64,000 bases of DNA from Excoecaria cochinchinensis. Lineage: Eukaryota > Streptophyta > Magnoliopsida > Malpighiales > Euphorbiaceae. Under the pieces are notes generated by a model, which did not search any database, was not told the origin of the DNA, and worked only from the letters and a program-made list of their open reading frames with translations. The position numbers were made by a program, and so were the translations under genes. The stretch spans positions 186,001 to 250,000 of the forward strand of contig CANTUQ010000102.1 in NCBI GenBank assembly GCA_947683425.1. Reading direction: 5' to 3'. Below are positions 18,944-30,200 of this stretch, one piece after another. How positions within the stretch are numbered: the first letter of the stretch is position 1; every line of letters starts with the position of its first letter.

Positions 18944-20228
18944 TCGGGTCTATGCAGCGGTGCCCCCGCCTGTAATCATGATCGGGTCCAGTCTGCCCAA
19001 ATAGTTTATATTGAGAGATTTGTACGGCGTCGATGCCAACACTACTATCATGAGCCTCCGCAAGGTAAGTGAAGAAAAGCTTCTCGTGGTAGTGATCGAT
19101 TGCTGGTCCACCGATGAAAGTGGAGATGAAAACATTGATTTTAAAGATGAAGCATTCCCCGACCCGTGGGGATCGGAGGAGGAAGAAGAGAAGAAGGAGA
19201 AGAAGAAGGTTGGAGCAGTAACCCGGAGTGGAAGGGTAGGTCCAAAAGTTGAGAGGCCACAAGATCTAATAGTAGCCCAAAAAGAAAAAGAGCCGGAAGA
19301 AGATCCGATAATGAGACAACTAAAAAAGACTCCGGCTCAAATTTCTATATGGGATCTATTAAGGCAGTCTCCATCGCATAGAAAAAAGCTAGTGGAAGCT
19401 TTGTAAGAGACAACGGTGGCCATAACTATCTCGCCCACAGAGCTGCTGGATGGAGTAAAGGCGGGTGCCGGAGAAAATATGGTATTCACGAGTGCTGACT
19501 TGCTGGTTGAAGGACGCAATCATAATCGCCCCTTGTACATACGGGCTCAGATCAATCAAAAGTGCACGGCATGTGTCATGGTGGACGATGGTTCATCAAT
19601 CAATGTATGCCCGCTGGTGGCGATGGCAGCTTTTAGGGTAACTGAGGACATGATAGCTAAGTCTGATCTAACAATCACAGCTTATGATAATTCACGGAGG
19701 CAGGCTTCCGGGACATTCAAAACAGTAGTCAAGACAGGGCTGGTGGAAACCAAAGTGGAATTTGTAGTCCTGCGCATCCTCGCCAATTTCTCAGCCCTCT
19801 TGGGAAGGCCCTGGTTCCATAAGCTGGGAGGAGTTCCCTCTACTCTGCACCAAATGGTTGAAATTCCTCGTGAAGGGCAAGTTGTGACCATAAGGGCTGT
19901 GAGGGAGAATCAGGTCTCAATATTGGAGATTGCGAGACAACTTTTCAGTGGATTTCACGTTGCTATGATAGATGGAGATGAGCAGATGGAAGGAAGTCCC
20001 CAGGTGCTAAACATGATGAAGAGGATGTCGTTCCTCCCTGGTGTGGGTCTAGGCAAGAATTCGCAGGGGTTACCAATGGCCATTGCCACCAGAGGTCAGA
20101 AGGATAAGAGGGGCCTTGGGTATGAAGGTGCAACAAAGAAGGGTAAGAAGTCGGTCGAGGAAATTCCTCATATTAGAGAAAGCTTTGTGCCAGCAACTTC
20201 AGTGTGTGCCTACATGGGGGAAGCAGAG
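18944..20228 (+). pseudogene. T2 gag C-terminal end and protease
   Basis: The frame resumes in the gag tail (YAAVPPP) and has a TAG near 19000. The linker CWSTDESGDENIDF..DPWGSEEEEE.., AVTRSGRV and QISIWDLLRQSPSHRKK follow to a TAA at 19404. From 19416 the aspartic protease is open: MVDDGSSINVCPL carries the active-site region and SALLGRPWF the LGRP-type motif. A glycine-rich segment, LPGVGLGKNSQG..KRGLGYEG, follows and resembles a G-patch. The protein is cut at 20228 by T3. The protease would process Gag-Pol; here it is separated from the rest of pol. Confidence 0.85.
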
Positions 20229-22551
20229 TGTAGACACCGGGTCCCGAGTAGCCTTGATCAGGATTACCCGATGATGAAATTTAGCTATGCCGGCTTATAG
20301 GCAAAAAGATTGAAGCTCAGAAGTGATTTTCCTTGTCTTTTCGGTGAGTAAAAAGTGTATTTTAAAAATATTTTTTAAAATTATTTTGAAGAAGAAAAAG
20401 TGTGTTTTAGGTTAAGGGTATTTTATATAAAAAATAAAAAAAAAGGTGAAAAAATGATTAAAAAATGAAAAAAATAGAAAAAGTGGAAAATAGGGGAAAA
20501 TAATCGCGAATTTCCGTGCGCGGAGCGTGCGCTCCGTGCGGCCGACGCCCTGGGCGTCGCTCGCTCCGCGCACGTCGTGCGCAGAGACTCCTCGCATCTG
20601 CGCGGAAACGTGCGCGAGGCGCACGTTTGACATCGATTTTCGGCGTTAAGGCGCCGATTTCGCCCCCACTTCGCCCATTTTCGACCCCCACTCGATTTTT
20701 AACGGTTTTTGGACGGTTTTGGGTGGTTTTTGGGTAGTTTTTGAGGGTTAAAACATTAGAAAAAATTCAGAAACAAGGGGGGAACGGATTAAGAACATTT
20801 TAGAGCAAAAAACTGAATTTTTGGGTTTTTACTTAGAGAAAAAAAATAAATCTTTACATACTTGTTTTTTAGAGTTTTTCTTCAAGTTTCCAAGCATTTT
20901 CACAAGGAAGATACAAGGAATTCAAGACTTCTACCTTCAATTCTTCAAAACTGAATTTGAGTGTAATTATTCTTGGTTTTACTCATTAATTCTCTTGTTA
21001 ATTTCATTTATTTTTGCTTCCAATTAACACATTAAACATGTAAATTCTCTTAGTCTCCATATTCTTCTTCTTATTTTTATCTTTAACAAGTAAATTCTTT
21101 AAAATTTTATTATATTATTTTCATGTCAAATTATTTTTTGTCCATGTTATTATGCATGTTTAATCTAGTTTGTCAATATCTTTGATTTCTTTATGTTATA
21201 TCATGATTATTATTATGTTTGCATGTGTTAAATATCATTAAAGTTTTTATTAGACTGGTTTATTGTTATCATTAGGTGCTAGTATCATTATTATCATTAA
21301 TGTTATTGTTCATATTTTGCATGTATGTTAAATTTCAAATTTATTTTCTTATGCCTTTATGATAGATATTACTTTAAACTTTATTATGCATGTTAAGTTT
21401 TATTGTTCTTATGTTACACATTCATGCACATTTTATGAGTAATAAAATTGATTGTCATTAATTTTTCATGCATGTTAACCTTTATTATTAATAAATTGCA
21501 TTTGCTATGATGTTATCTCATTTTATGCATGTTAAATTGCATCATAATTATTTTCATGCATGTTATAGTATCTTATGCATGTTATATGGTCATTGTACAT
21601 ATTATCTTTTATGTCATATTATTTCGTTGGCTTAATCACTAACATTAATTTCTTTTATTTTTATTTTTGGTTGCAAATCATTGTTTTATTCTCATTTGAG
21701 CACCCATGCACGTGAAGGAGGAGTTGCGGGGTTTGGTATTTTCTTTATACATTTTTAATTTTCATTTTATTTTAATTTCCTAGTATATATTCATTGAATA
21801 AAATGTTTTCTTATGCGCACCTAAATAAAAATCACAAAAATAGTTTTACTAAATTAATTTAGATTTTTCATAATAAAATGGGACCAATGTCCTAGTTTTC
21901 ATCCCAAATAAAATTATCACATCCAAAATATTTTCTTTAATTGTGCATGCGGGGACCAAAGTCCTCATAATTAATAAATTCCCCGGTTTTATGTATGTTT
22001 GCACTTTTAAATGGGAGTTGTATTCCGCTCCTGGTATTGTTGTAATTTACCTTTGATGTTATTTTTGATATGTTTATCCTATCGCGTTCAATGTGAATAT
22101 TTGCTCTTTTAAATTAAAATTGCATCGTGTGGAGAGAGAGCGAATTAATGATAATTAAAATTTGATCATAAATTAATCGAGGTAGAAATAGATGAGAAAT
22201 CCCGGACCCAGCTCTGGTCTTTGGGCTCAAAGAGGCTAGAGGTCTACCCTCCAAGATACCTTTTTGTGCCACGAGACTTTAGCACTAATCCTAGGCTCCT
22301 TAGGGCGAGAGGTTTACCTTCCAAGACCCCTCTGGTTGGACCAAAATGGATACAACGCGCAGTCTTAGGCTCTTCGAGGCGAGAGTAACTTTCCCAATAT
22401 TCTATTGGGTGGCGACTCCATGAAACCTCCCTGTTGCCCAACATAGACGCACTTGCGATTTATTGCAAGCTATCAACGGACCCACAAATGCCCCGATCGC
22501 CCTCAAGCGGGCGGTCCCATGGGCGGCCGCAGGGATCCGACGCGCGTCACA
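20229..22551 (+). repeat. T3 5' LTR
   Basis: It runs from TGTAGACACC to GCGTCACA, 2323 bp. The CpG array lies at about 20508-20645 (GCGCGGAGCG, GACGCCCTGGGCGTC and GTGCGCGAGGCGCAC modules). A donor-like site is near 20963. The U5 holds the CCCAAT/ATTGGG hairpin, the TGGCGACTCC copy (22410-22419) and the CGCCC-TCAAGC-GGGCG hairpin. Compared by eye with the 3' LTR, about 20 substitutions occur outside the array. Confidence 0.93.
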
Positions 22552-22552
22552 G

Positions 22553-22570
22553 TGGCGACTCCGCTGGGGA
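22553..22570 (+). other. T3 primer binding site
   Basis: TGGCGACTCCGCTGGGGA follows the LTR end by one base. Its first ten bases are repeated 143 bp upstream within U5. Confidence 0.9.
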
Positions 22571-23491
22571 CAATATGGTTCGAGATTTCAATTTGAAAAT
22601 ACCTCGTTTAACATTTATGGTTAAAATTTAATTCATAAATTCGCTTTATCTCAAAATTGCATATCATCTCATTAGAGCTTTAGATTAAGTTAGTTTGGTC
22701 CCTTTTCAAGCCCCGGTGCGTTCCCGAAGCACGACCTCATTTTCACTCAATTTTGGGAAGTGTTAAGGATAATCACCAGCCCAAGCCACGTACCTCAATG
22801 GTATATCAAAATGATGACCCGATCGGTCGCTATGCTTGTGATGAGCTAGACCCGTCGGCAGGGATCATGCTTGGGTAGCCTTAAAGTAACATCTCCCTTG
22901 TCCAAAGCTCATGTAATGGCAATAGATACTTCCACTAGGTGAAATGTACCGTAATACAATGCTTGCTATATGGGCCATCATATATTAAACGAAATCAATT
23001 TAATTAAATGGTCTTCATCAAAGGCTTTCATGCCCCGGTGGGCCCATCTTAGTTAAGTTGAATTGTTTAAATACATAATTGCCAAACACCCATACGTATG
23101 TACATTAGATAGGAGCTGTTATGCTGCCGGTTTTTCACCACGCACCATACGTGTCCATTGGGTTCCACGTTAATCCATGGATCAAGCCCACCTAGGAAAG
23201 AGACCGCACTACCATGTGTGTGGGAGATATAAGGTTGGAAGGATCTATCTGCTTGCATGTGTTTGTCTATGTTGCATCAGCACGAGCATGCATTGCATTT
23301 TAATCATGCATCATCTTAACAATTTTTGCACTTCAGCCATCGAAGATTCTCCTGGGTGGTCTAGAGGTCCCGACGGACGGTTAAGAAGGATGCCGCTTTT
23401 GGGGTTAACAGAGTTAGTGTCGGATCAGAGTTCAGAGTCAGTCTTAGAAGGAAGTGTGGGGTTTTCTTCCGAATCATCAATAGAAGTAAGC
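22571..23491 (+). other. T3 untranslated leader
   Basis: This conserved non-coding leader parallels those of T2 and T4. An acceptor-like GCACTTCAG ends at 23336, just before the WSRGPDGRL-coding segment. The in-frame ATG at 23492 (MANPS) is taken as the gag start because MAN/MAE is shared by all three copies. A frame open from upstream exists but has no conserved start. Confidence 0.7.
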
Positions 23492-24668
23492 ATGGCTAAT
23501 CCATCAAATGAGTCTGATGCAACCCGGGCAATAATCACCGAGGAGGTAGGAAAGAGAATGGAGGAATTTGAAGCCCGAATGATTGCAATGATGGGCAATC
23601 TTGCCACCACCATAGCTGGGCAACAAGCTGCTGCTGCTCCTATCCGAGTACCAGCTGAACAAGAGGTTGTAAGAGAAGAACGTCCTGTTGCAATTAACCA
23701 ACCAGTGGTTGACCCACCTGTTGTTGAGCAAAGAGTGCCTGCACCTATTGAGCACAGAGAGGGCCCCAGGTCTGAAACTGAATTTGGGGAAGATGAGCTA
23801 GAGGAGCATAAAGTAGCTAAAGAGAAGTCGCCAAAACTGGATGAGGCAATGTGGAGGAAAATGGAAGAAAGATTTGAGGCCATGGCAAGGATGATGACCG
23901 TGGGAAAAGGAATGAACCCGGAAGACCGAGAGCTGGATGGGGATGACCCGATTCCCCAGAATTTTAAGATGCCGGACATTCCCAAATGTGATGGCACCTC
24001 TGACCCTGCCGCACACATCAAGCAATACTCGCTGGTCATGAAGGGAATGACCTTAACAAGAAAGCAAAAGATAGAGTATTTCTGCTTGAGTCTCACAGGA
24101 GCTGCCATTGATTGGTACCATGGGCTTGAGAGGAGGTCCAAGGAGGATTGGGACTTGCTAACTGAAGAGTTCCTTAAGCAGTACGATTGCAGTACCCGGA
24201 TGGAGGTCACTTTGAAAGATCTCGAGTTGCTACAACAGAAGGCTGGGGAGTCCTTCCACGAATACCTTACTCGGTGGAGAAACCGGGTTATGGAGATGAA
24301 ACGCAAACCGGACACTTCTGATCAGATCAGGCTATTCATTCGAAATGCCAGCCCTTACTTGAGAGATGGACTGAAAATGAAGGGACTCAAGGATTGGGAG
24401 TCCTTGAAGGACATTTCCATAGAAGCAGAAGGAGAATATCTAGCCAAGAGGGCAAATAGTGAGTCCTATGCCAGGAGGGGATACAACAATCAGGGGACAG
24501 CCAAACCAGCAAGTTCAAGCACTGGTAACAGAGTTGGGAAGACTGCCGAGGTGTCTGCAACCGGCGTAAGTCAGAGGTATTTCTCCAACTTGGGTAAGCC
24601 TTTATCATGGGTGCTGAAGAGGCTAATAAAAGAAGGAAAACTGCGGTCCCTATCACCTAGGCCGGCCA
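23492..24668 (+). pseudogene. gag: T3 gag, first segment (open, interrupted by C2)
   Basis: There is no stop in this segment. It holds an acidic N-terminal region, the capsid core (KIEYFCLSLTGAAIDWYH, LLTEEFLKQYDCSTRMEV, FHEYLTRWRNRVMEMKRKP) and a linker up to LSPRPA. The C2 LTR starts at 24669 in the middle of a codon. Read through into that LTR, the protein gains the tail SHPVCPLVE before a stop, the same tail as C2's own polyprotein. The frame continues exactly at 34242. Confidence 0.9.
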
Positions 24669-25607
24669 TGTCACACCCCGTTTGCCCCCTAGTAGAATGA
24701 GCCTGTCTGTCTGTTCGTCTGTCTGTCTGTATGTGTAAGCATTCACATGTGTACAGTATTTCATAAGGGTATTTCAGTAAAATGTATGATTTTGGGGTTT
24801 ATTTTTATGTGGGTGCATACATGGCATTAGTGTGTTTAATTAAATGAGATATACTTGTGTGCATGTGTTCATACCATGGTAGGGTATGCATAAGTGAAGA
24901 GGGTTTTAGGTGTGTGTAGTGTAGGTTATTTTAGTGTGAGTGATTAGTGTCACCAATAGGAGTTTGATACATATTTAGAATAAAGAAAAGAAAAAGAAAA
25001 GGGAATGAGAGAAAAGGAACCTAAACCTACAGATTCACGTTCTTTCTCACTCACTCTCTTCTTCATCACTTTCTTTATTCCCAAGTACTGTGTATTTTGA
25101 TTCAAGGTTCTATTGGTGAAATTAATCCTCCCCTTGCATTCCTTAGCTTGGTAAGTGCAAGATCTAGTCTTTGTTTTACTGTATTTTGCATCTTCTTCTT
25201 CCTTGAGCTAGGGTTAACTTAGGGTTTACTTTGTGAATTTTTTTGCTGTGTTGGTGTTCTAGCTGAGGCTCCACGTGATCCAAAGGGCAAGGAAGTTGCT
25301 GGTCCTAGTGGAGCTAAGTGATAGAGGCTTAGAATTCAGGTTTGGGAATTTACGATTGTGATTTGTGCAATTTTGATGTTTACTGGAAATTTCTAGGGTT
25401 TATATGTTCTTGAACAATTTGAATGCAAATACCTTGATTAGGTTGATTGAATTCTGGTTTGAGTTGTTTATATGATGTTTGAATTGTTTGGGATCTTCCT
25501 TGAAAGGTATGAATGGATTTATATGGTTTAAAATCGAATTGGGATTGAAATTGTATTCTGTAAATTCTGGAAATTCTGGGAAAAACGATTTACTGTTGAA
25601 ACTCTCT

Positions 25608-25945
25608 CTGTCGCGTGACTCGCTACGAAGAAAGGCAAGTCACGTCGCGTGACCCTCGGTCACGCCGTGACCTGCCTCCTGAGAAGCCAGTCGCGTGACC
25701 AGCTGAAGAATAAGCAAGTCACGCGACGTGATCTTCGGTCACGTCGTGCGACCTGCGAAGAAAAGGTAGATCACGCCACGTGATCTGCGAGGGAGAAGCA
25801 GCGTCACGTCGCGTGACCCTCGGTCACGCCGTGACCTGCATAAGCATTGCGTGACCCGCGAGGATCACGCAATGCGATTGGCGAGAAACAAGCAGGTCAC
25901 GAGACGTGACCCTCGGTCACGCCGTGACCTGCCTGTTGAGTCGCC
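25608..25945. repeat. CpG palindrome array of the C2 LTR
   Basis: Repeated modules are built from GTCACGTCGCGTGAC, GGTCACGCCGTGACC and variants, separated by GAAGAAA-type spacers. It lies 0.94 kb from the LTR start. The 3' LTR copy (about 32753-33090) differs by four substitutions or so. Confidence 0.88.
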
Positions 25946-26154
25946 CTTTTCTCCGCTCAGCTCGTTTTTTCGAAATTTCCTGGTTTTTAACTCAGAACTG
26001 AATTTGGTATTTCTTTAGAATGGACTTTACTGCTGTATGATGCATGTCTTACTGGTTGATGCTTTGATATGCATGATAGCATGATTTTCGGATGAATTAT
26101 ACTCTATATCCTGAATGTGATCAGTTTGACGCATAACCTGCTAGAGTCAAGTAA

Positions 26155-26392
26155 GTGGATAGTTAGGCATGCCTAATAGAGTCTTTAGCTGCAGCCCTCA
26201 GTTCAGTTTGGACCCCGATCAGGTCCCCGTTTGGTTCCTCGCGAACCCTTCAGTATAGAATCTTGTTTAAGATTCCCTCAGTATATAAATAACATGTTTT
26301 GATAAATGATATAATATTTGACTTGTACCTGTGAGGTACCCTCAGTATTCGATTCGTACCCGTAAGGTACCCTCAGTACACTCGTTATCCAC
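26155..26392 (+). other. chromovirus LTR structured RNA domain (C2 copy)
   Basis: GTGGATA (26155-26161) pairs with TATCCAC (26386-26392). Inside are TAGGCATGCCTA, GGACC/GGTCC, GGTTC-CTCGC-GAACC, GAATCTT-GTTT-AAGATTC, GTACC-TGTGA-GGTAC and GTACC-CGTAA-GGTAC. The second copy in the 3' LTR is 33300-33537. Seven short stems in the same order as in C1 and C3 support a folded RNA; its function is unknown. Confidence 0.72.
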
Positions 26393-27096
26393 TGTCTAGA
26401 GTCAGCAGGTATTCTTTAAATGTTAATGGAAATGTTCTGATCTGATATGGCTTTGAATGGAATATCTGAATGAGTTTAATGATGAAATACATGTTGGTTT
26501 ATTCTGTAATGCATATGATGATGAGATTCTGAAAGTATGGTATTTAAATACGGGCATGTTTATATGAATTATGCAACAGTCCTTGCATTCTGTCATTGTG
26601 AATGTGTTGTGCCTTGACGACCACTGTGAGTGGCCGTCCATAATTTATGTGTGTTTCCCCACTAAGCGTTTTATCGCTTAGCACGGTGTGTTTACCCGTG
26701 CAGGTGCGGAAGGAGTTTTGCTTTGAGAGAGTCGCCGTCATCAAGCCAACACAGAAGAGTTTTTAGTGTAGGGCTATTTTTGTATCAGTGATGATTTTGT
26801 TTGTATAGAACTCTCATGTATCAGTTTCCGCTTTTGTAACTATATTTTGATATGTAATATTATTTTGTTTCAGCTAGTTGATCAGAACATTATTGTAATA
26901 GTTTAATTATAGTAATGCATGATCAGCTTTTGCTTTCTGCATGTAAAGTTTTTAATTATCCTGTATTTTCTGAATGTATGTTATGAATGATTGTATGTTA
27001 TACTTTGTACTTGCTTGGTGGCACCTTTACTCATACGGTATCTCACTCCTTCTCGGATGGGATCGCCTACGTATGGGAAGGGGGTGTTACAGTTAG

Positions 27097-27109
27097 TGGT
27101 ATCAGAGCA
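27097..27109 (+). other. C2 primer binding site
   Basis: TGGTATCAGAGCA begins five bases after the LTR end and is complementary to initiator methionine tRNA. Confidence 0.95.
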
Positions 27110-27213
27110 TAGGTTTAGGCGTTTCTGGGTGTTGTTATGATTGTTCTGAGTTTCTAAGATGTGTATGTGTCTAGATCTGTGTTGGCTGATACGGTTGTTT
27201 CTTGTTTGTTTAG

Positions 27214-30200
27214 ATGGCTTCTAATTCTGCTCATGGTGCGCGTGAGGAATCCGCCGAGAGTGTGAATCCTCCCGCTGTAGATCAGTCTGTTTCTGTTAAT
27301 GTGTCGGCTCAGCATGCTAGGGTTCAGCCCGAGGCCGCAGCCATGCCCCTTGAGGCTATGCTTAGACTGCATCAGGACATGGCTAGGGTTTTGGAGAGAG
27401 TGACTGCTCCTAGAGCACCTATGGAGAATCTGAGGAGAGCAGGAGTGGAGGATTTCTATGGTACTGGGTTGAATGAGTCTGAGACTGCAGAGAGATGGTT
27501 AGATAAAGTGAAGCATGCTTTGAGAGAGATTCGGTGTCCTCCCGACCAGCAGGCAGAGTGTGCTTTAGCTCTTCTTCAGGGGTCTGCTTTTGAGTGGTGG
27601 GAGTTGGTTTGCAGGCATCCTCAGTTACCGGATCCGATTACCTGGGAGTTCTTTGAGGGTGAGTTCATAAAGAAGTACATCACTCAGACCTATAGAGATT
27701 CGAGATGGGCGCAGTTTTTGGGTTTGAGACAGAGAGCATTGTCAGTAGCTGATTATGAGAAAGAGTTCAACAGGTTATCTCGCTATGCCCCTCGAGGAGT
27801 TATGACTGATGACTTTAGATGCAAGCATTTCGAGGCTGGATTAAATGAGTCATTGAAGATTGCTTTGATTTCCTTGATGTGTATACCTGGGGTTCACTAT
27901 TATCAGATTGTGGAGGCTGCAGTGAGAGCTGAGTTGTCTGAGACTGTGATGAGAGAGAGAGCTCAGAGGAGGAGTTCTTCTCGTGGAGGATCTTCTTCGA
28001 GTAAGAGATCGAGGGACCCACAGGATGAGTCAGCATCTGGTCCAGCTTCTAGAGGTAGACGTCAGGGTTCTACAGCTGTGTCAGGTTCTGGTAGGGGTGG
28101 TAGAGCTGAGACTACACCAGTTTGTCCTCATTGTAGTAAGTCGCATCGTGGTGAGTGTAGGTGGCTCACTGGTGCATGCTTCAGGTGTGGGAGTTCTGAG
28201 CATCAGTTGGCCGGTTGTCCGAGAGTACAGGAGGATTCAGGTTCCCAGAGAGAGGGCAGTAGGGTTGGTTCGAATGCTTCTCAGGCTACCCGTGGCAGAG
28301 GCCGAGGTCGAGGTAGAGGTGGTCGGCATAGAGATGGTGCTGCTTCTGAGACTGTTGAGCATCCTCCTCAGGCTGCCATTAGAGCTTATGCTATGAGAGC
28401 CAGAGATGAGCAGGATGCGCCTGATGTTATTGCTGGTAAGTTCCTACTCCATGACACTGAGTTGTATGCTCTAATTGATCCTGGTTCCACACACTCATAT
28501 TTGTGCACAGATAGAGTTATTGATAAATTGCATTCAGTTGATCAGTTAGATTATGAGATTTGTGTGACCAGTCCATTAGGGCATAGTGTCAGTGTGAGTA
28601 GAGTTTTTAGGAGTTGTCCTCTGATTGTTGAGGGAGTTGTGCTTCCAGCGGATCTGATTGAGTTACCCTTCAGAGAGTTTGACTTGATTCTGGGTATGGA
28701 CTGCTTGGGTAAGTATCGGGCTGTAGTGGATTGCCATAGGAAGACAGTGGTACTTCGGGATAGAAGTCAGTCTCTTGTGTTTCTGAAAGGTTTGGGTGCT
28801 AGTTCAGTGAATAATGTTATTTCTGTGTTGCAAGCTAAGAGATTCATCAGGAAAGGTTGTGAGGCTTTTCTAGCAGTTGTGTTAGATTCCAGGAGGGATC
28901 AGGTACAGATTGAGGATATTCCTGTAGTGCGAGAGTTTGGGGATGTGTTTCCGAGCGAGTTGCCTGTTTTGCCTCTTGAGAGAGAGGTTGAGTTGTCCAT
29001 TGAGATCATGCCGGGTACTGCACCTATTTCGAGAGCACCTTATCGGATGGCTCCTGTAGAGTTGAGGGAACTTAAATCTCAGCTACAAGAGTTATTGGAT
29101 AAGGGGTTTATTAGACCGAGCATATCTCCTTGGGGAGCTCCAGTGCTGTTTGTCAAGAAGAAAGATGGATCCCTGCGGATGTGCATTGATTATCGCCAGA
29201 TTAATAAAGTTACAGTGAAGAACAAGTATCCTTTGCCTAGGATTGAGGATTTATTTGATCAGCTTCGAGGTGCGGGTGTCTTTTCCAAGATAGATCTTCG
29301 ATCAGGGTACTACCAGCTTCGTGTTCAGGATGCAGATGTGGTTAAGACTGCATTTCGGACTAGGTATGGCCACTATGAGTTTCTTGTGATGCCGTTTGGT
29401 TTGACAAATGCTCCAGCGGCTTTTATGGATCTGATGAACCGTGTGTTTAGACCATACTTAGATCGATTTGTAGTAGTGTTCATTGATGACATCTTGGTAT
29501 ATTCCAAGAATGAGAGTGAGCATGAGGAACATCTCAGATTAGTTTTGCAGATGTTGAGAGAGCATCAGTTGTTTGCTAAGCTTAGCAAGTGTGATTTCTG
29601 GCTTCGAGAAGTGTCATTCTTGGGTCACATTATTTCAGCTAGCGGTATTCAGGTTGATCCAGCTAAGGTTGAGGCGATAGTTGATTGGAAAGCGCCTCGA
29701 AATGTTCAGGAAGTGAGGAGTTTCCTCGGCTTAGCAGGTTACTACCGTCGGTTCGTTAAGGGATTTTCTGTGATTGCTGCTCCTATGACTAGATTGTTGA
29801 GGAAAGGAGTTAGATTTGAGTGGTCAGACAGGTGTCAGTCTTGTTTTGATCGGTTAAAGCAGTTGCTTGTTGAGGCTCCTATCCTTACTCAACCCATCTC
29901 GGGTAAGGAGTTTGTTATTTACAGTGATGCTTCTGGAATTGGTCTTGGATGTGTGCTGATGCAGGAGGGTAAAGTAGTGGCTTATGCTTCTCGCCAGTTG
30001 AAGCCACATGAGAAGAACTATCCGACGCATGATCTTGAGTTAGCAGCTGTAATCTTTGCTTTGAAGATTTGGCGTCATTACCTATATGGGGAAAAGTGTA
30101 GGATCTTCTCGGACCACAAGAGTTTGAAGTACTTCCTTTCACAGAAAGAGTTGAACATGAGACAGCGCAGATGGCTTGAGTTGTTTAAGGACTACGACTG

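Larger units (their letters stand above)
24669..27091 (+). repeat. C2 5' LTR
   Basis: TGTCACACCCC to GTGTTACA. It has a CCAAT box (about 24953), a possible splice donor GCTTG/GTAAGT (GT at 25151), a CpG palindrome array (25608-25945), the structured RNA domain (26155-26392), and hairpins GACGACCAC/GTGGCCGTC (26616-26638) and CTAAGCG/CGCTTAG (26661-26686). Confidence 0.95.

Noticed and set aside
23425..24315. 296-codon antisense open frame
   Set aside because: It is the shadow of T3 gag; no splice signals, promoter or family pattern, and it does not persist in T4 and T2 beyond gag conservation.
27097..27109. Part of a tRNA gene
   Set aside because: Only the primer-binding complement is present, exactly after the LTR end; no cloverleaf follows.
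27983..28396. 137-codon frame overlapping C2 gag
   Set aside because: Alternative frame of the well-supported gag-pol reading frame in a purine-rich linker.
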